Positions 28,461 through 28,514 of a stretch of DNA of 28,514 nucleotides are shown piece by piece (the first letter of the stretch is position 1; each line of letters opens with the position of its first letter). The notes below the pieces were generated by a model. It was not told the origin of the DNA, searched no databases, and saw nothing but the letters and a program-made list of their open reading frames with translations. The stretch comes from an uncultured Corynebacterium sp. (GTDB taxonomy: Bacteria > Actinomycetota > Actinomycetes > Mycobacteriales > Mycobacteriaceae). The stretch is from assembly GCF_947253065.1 (NCBI RefSeq), contig NZ_CAMXWS010000023.1, positions 1-28,514 on the forward strand. The letters are read 5' to 3'. Position numbers and translations under genes: made by a program.

Positions 28461-28514
28461 GGATCTAGATTGCGCAGTTGCCGGTGCAACTAAATCTGAC
28501 CTGGGGTTTTAGCC
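28461..28514 (+). repeat. 54-bp repeat, copy 2 (reaches the window edge)
   Basis: Identical to 28257-28310, starting 204 bases further on. The match continues to the last base of the window, so the true repeat may be longer on this side only if copy 1 continues to match beyond 28310, which cannot be tested here. Confidence 0.95.

Larger units (their letters stand above)
28142..28514. other. Intergenic region with repeats, runs off the window
   Basis: No gene is seen in the last ~370 bases. GC-rich and G-biased on the plus strand (28170-28256). It holds two identical 54-bp repeats and a diverged inverted copy. What follows beyond the edge is unknown, so a longer array cannot be excluded. Confidence 0.6.

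Noticed and set aside
28257..28514. CRISPR array from the 54-bp repeats
   Set aside because: Only two direct copies with 150 bases between them, no regular spacers, an inverted copy in between and no cas genes.

Overview
The window looks like chromosomal DNA of a Corynebacterium species (high-GC Actinobacteria, Mycobacteriales). The gene order fprA / pta-ackA / pknG-glnH-glnX / mutT, and then xthA / GNAT / def / DUF3263 / LytR_C protein / carboxylate-amine ligase, matches from memory the order in Corynebacterium glutamicum and in Mycobacterium tuberculosis (Rv0408-Rv0413 and Rv0427c-Rv0433). GC is high throughout, genes are tightly packed, and many start codons lie 6-7 bases after a TANNNT -10 box, which points to leaderless transcripts. 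The species cannot be named from the sequence alone.

Layout. 1-725: 3' end of a large repeat-type surface protein with a strong terminator. 847-1785: gene-poor stretch with a lone HigA-type HTH regulator and, at 1216-1320, a decayed second copy of the 3' end of fprA, so the HTH gene is bracketed by two copies of that end. 1787-6022: fprA, divergent from the pta-ackA acetate operon. 6019-11146 (minus): glnX-glnH-pknG, the amino-acid-sensing kinase module that controls 2-oxoglutarate dehydrogenase through OdhI/GarA. 11199-13372: Nudix hydrolase and a two-gene ABC transporter. 13636-17535 (minus): def, GNAT (possible N-acetylglutamate synthase), xthA and cls in one overlapping operon. 17581-20565: DUF3263 protein, repeat-rich spacer, VirR-like LytR_C membrane protein, GCS2-type carboxylate-amine ligase. 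20575-27134 (minus): a complete six-gene Mrp Na+(K+)/H+ antiporter operon (A with fused B, C, D, E, F, G).

The right edge is the most interesting part. A minus-strand gene (27378-27932) encodes what looks like a free-standing copy of the C-terminal regulatory (LeuA_dimer) region of 2-isopropylmalate synthase. Between its promoter and its start codon lies a 24-codon leader ORF (28030-28104) packed with Leu, Val and Ile codons, several of them rare CTA and GTA, followed by overlapping alternative stems. This has the form of a branched-chain-amino-acid attenuator. The leader's Leu6-Leu7 codons are also complementary to the ribosome-binding site of the downstream gene. Upstream of it lie two identical 54-bp repeats with a diverged inverted copy between them; the second repeat touches the window edge.

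All annotations rest on reading the sequence and on remembered family knowledge. No database search or folding program was run.
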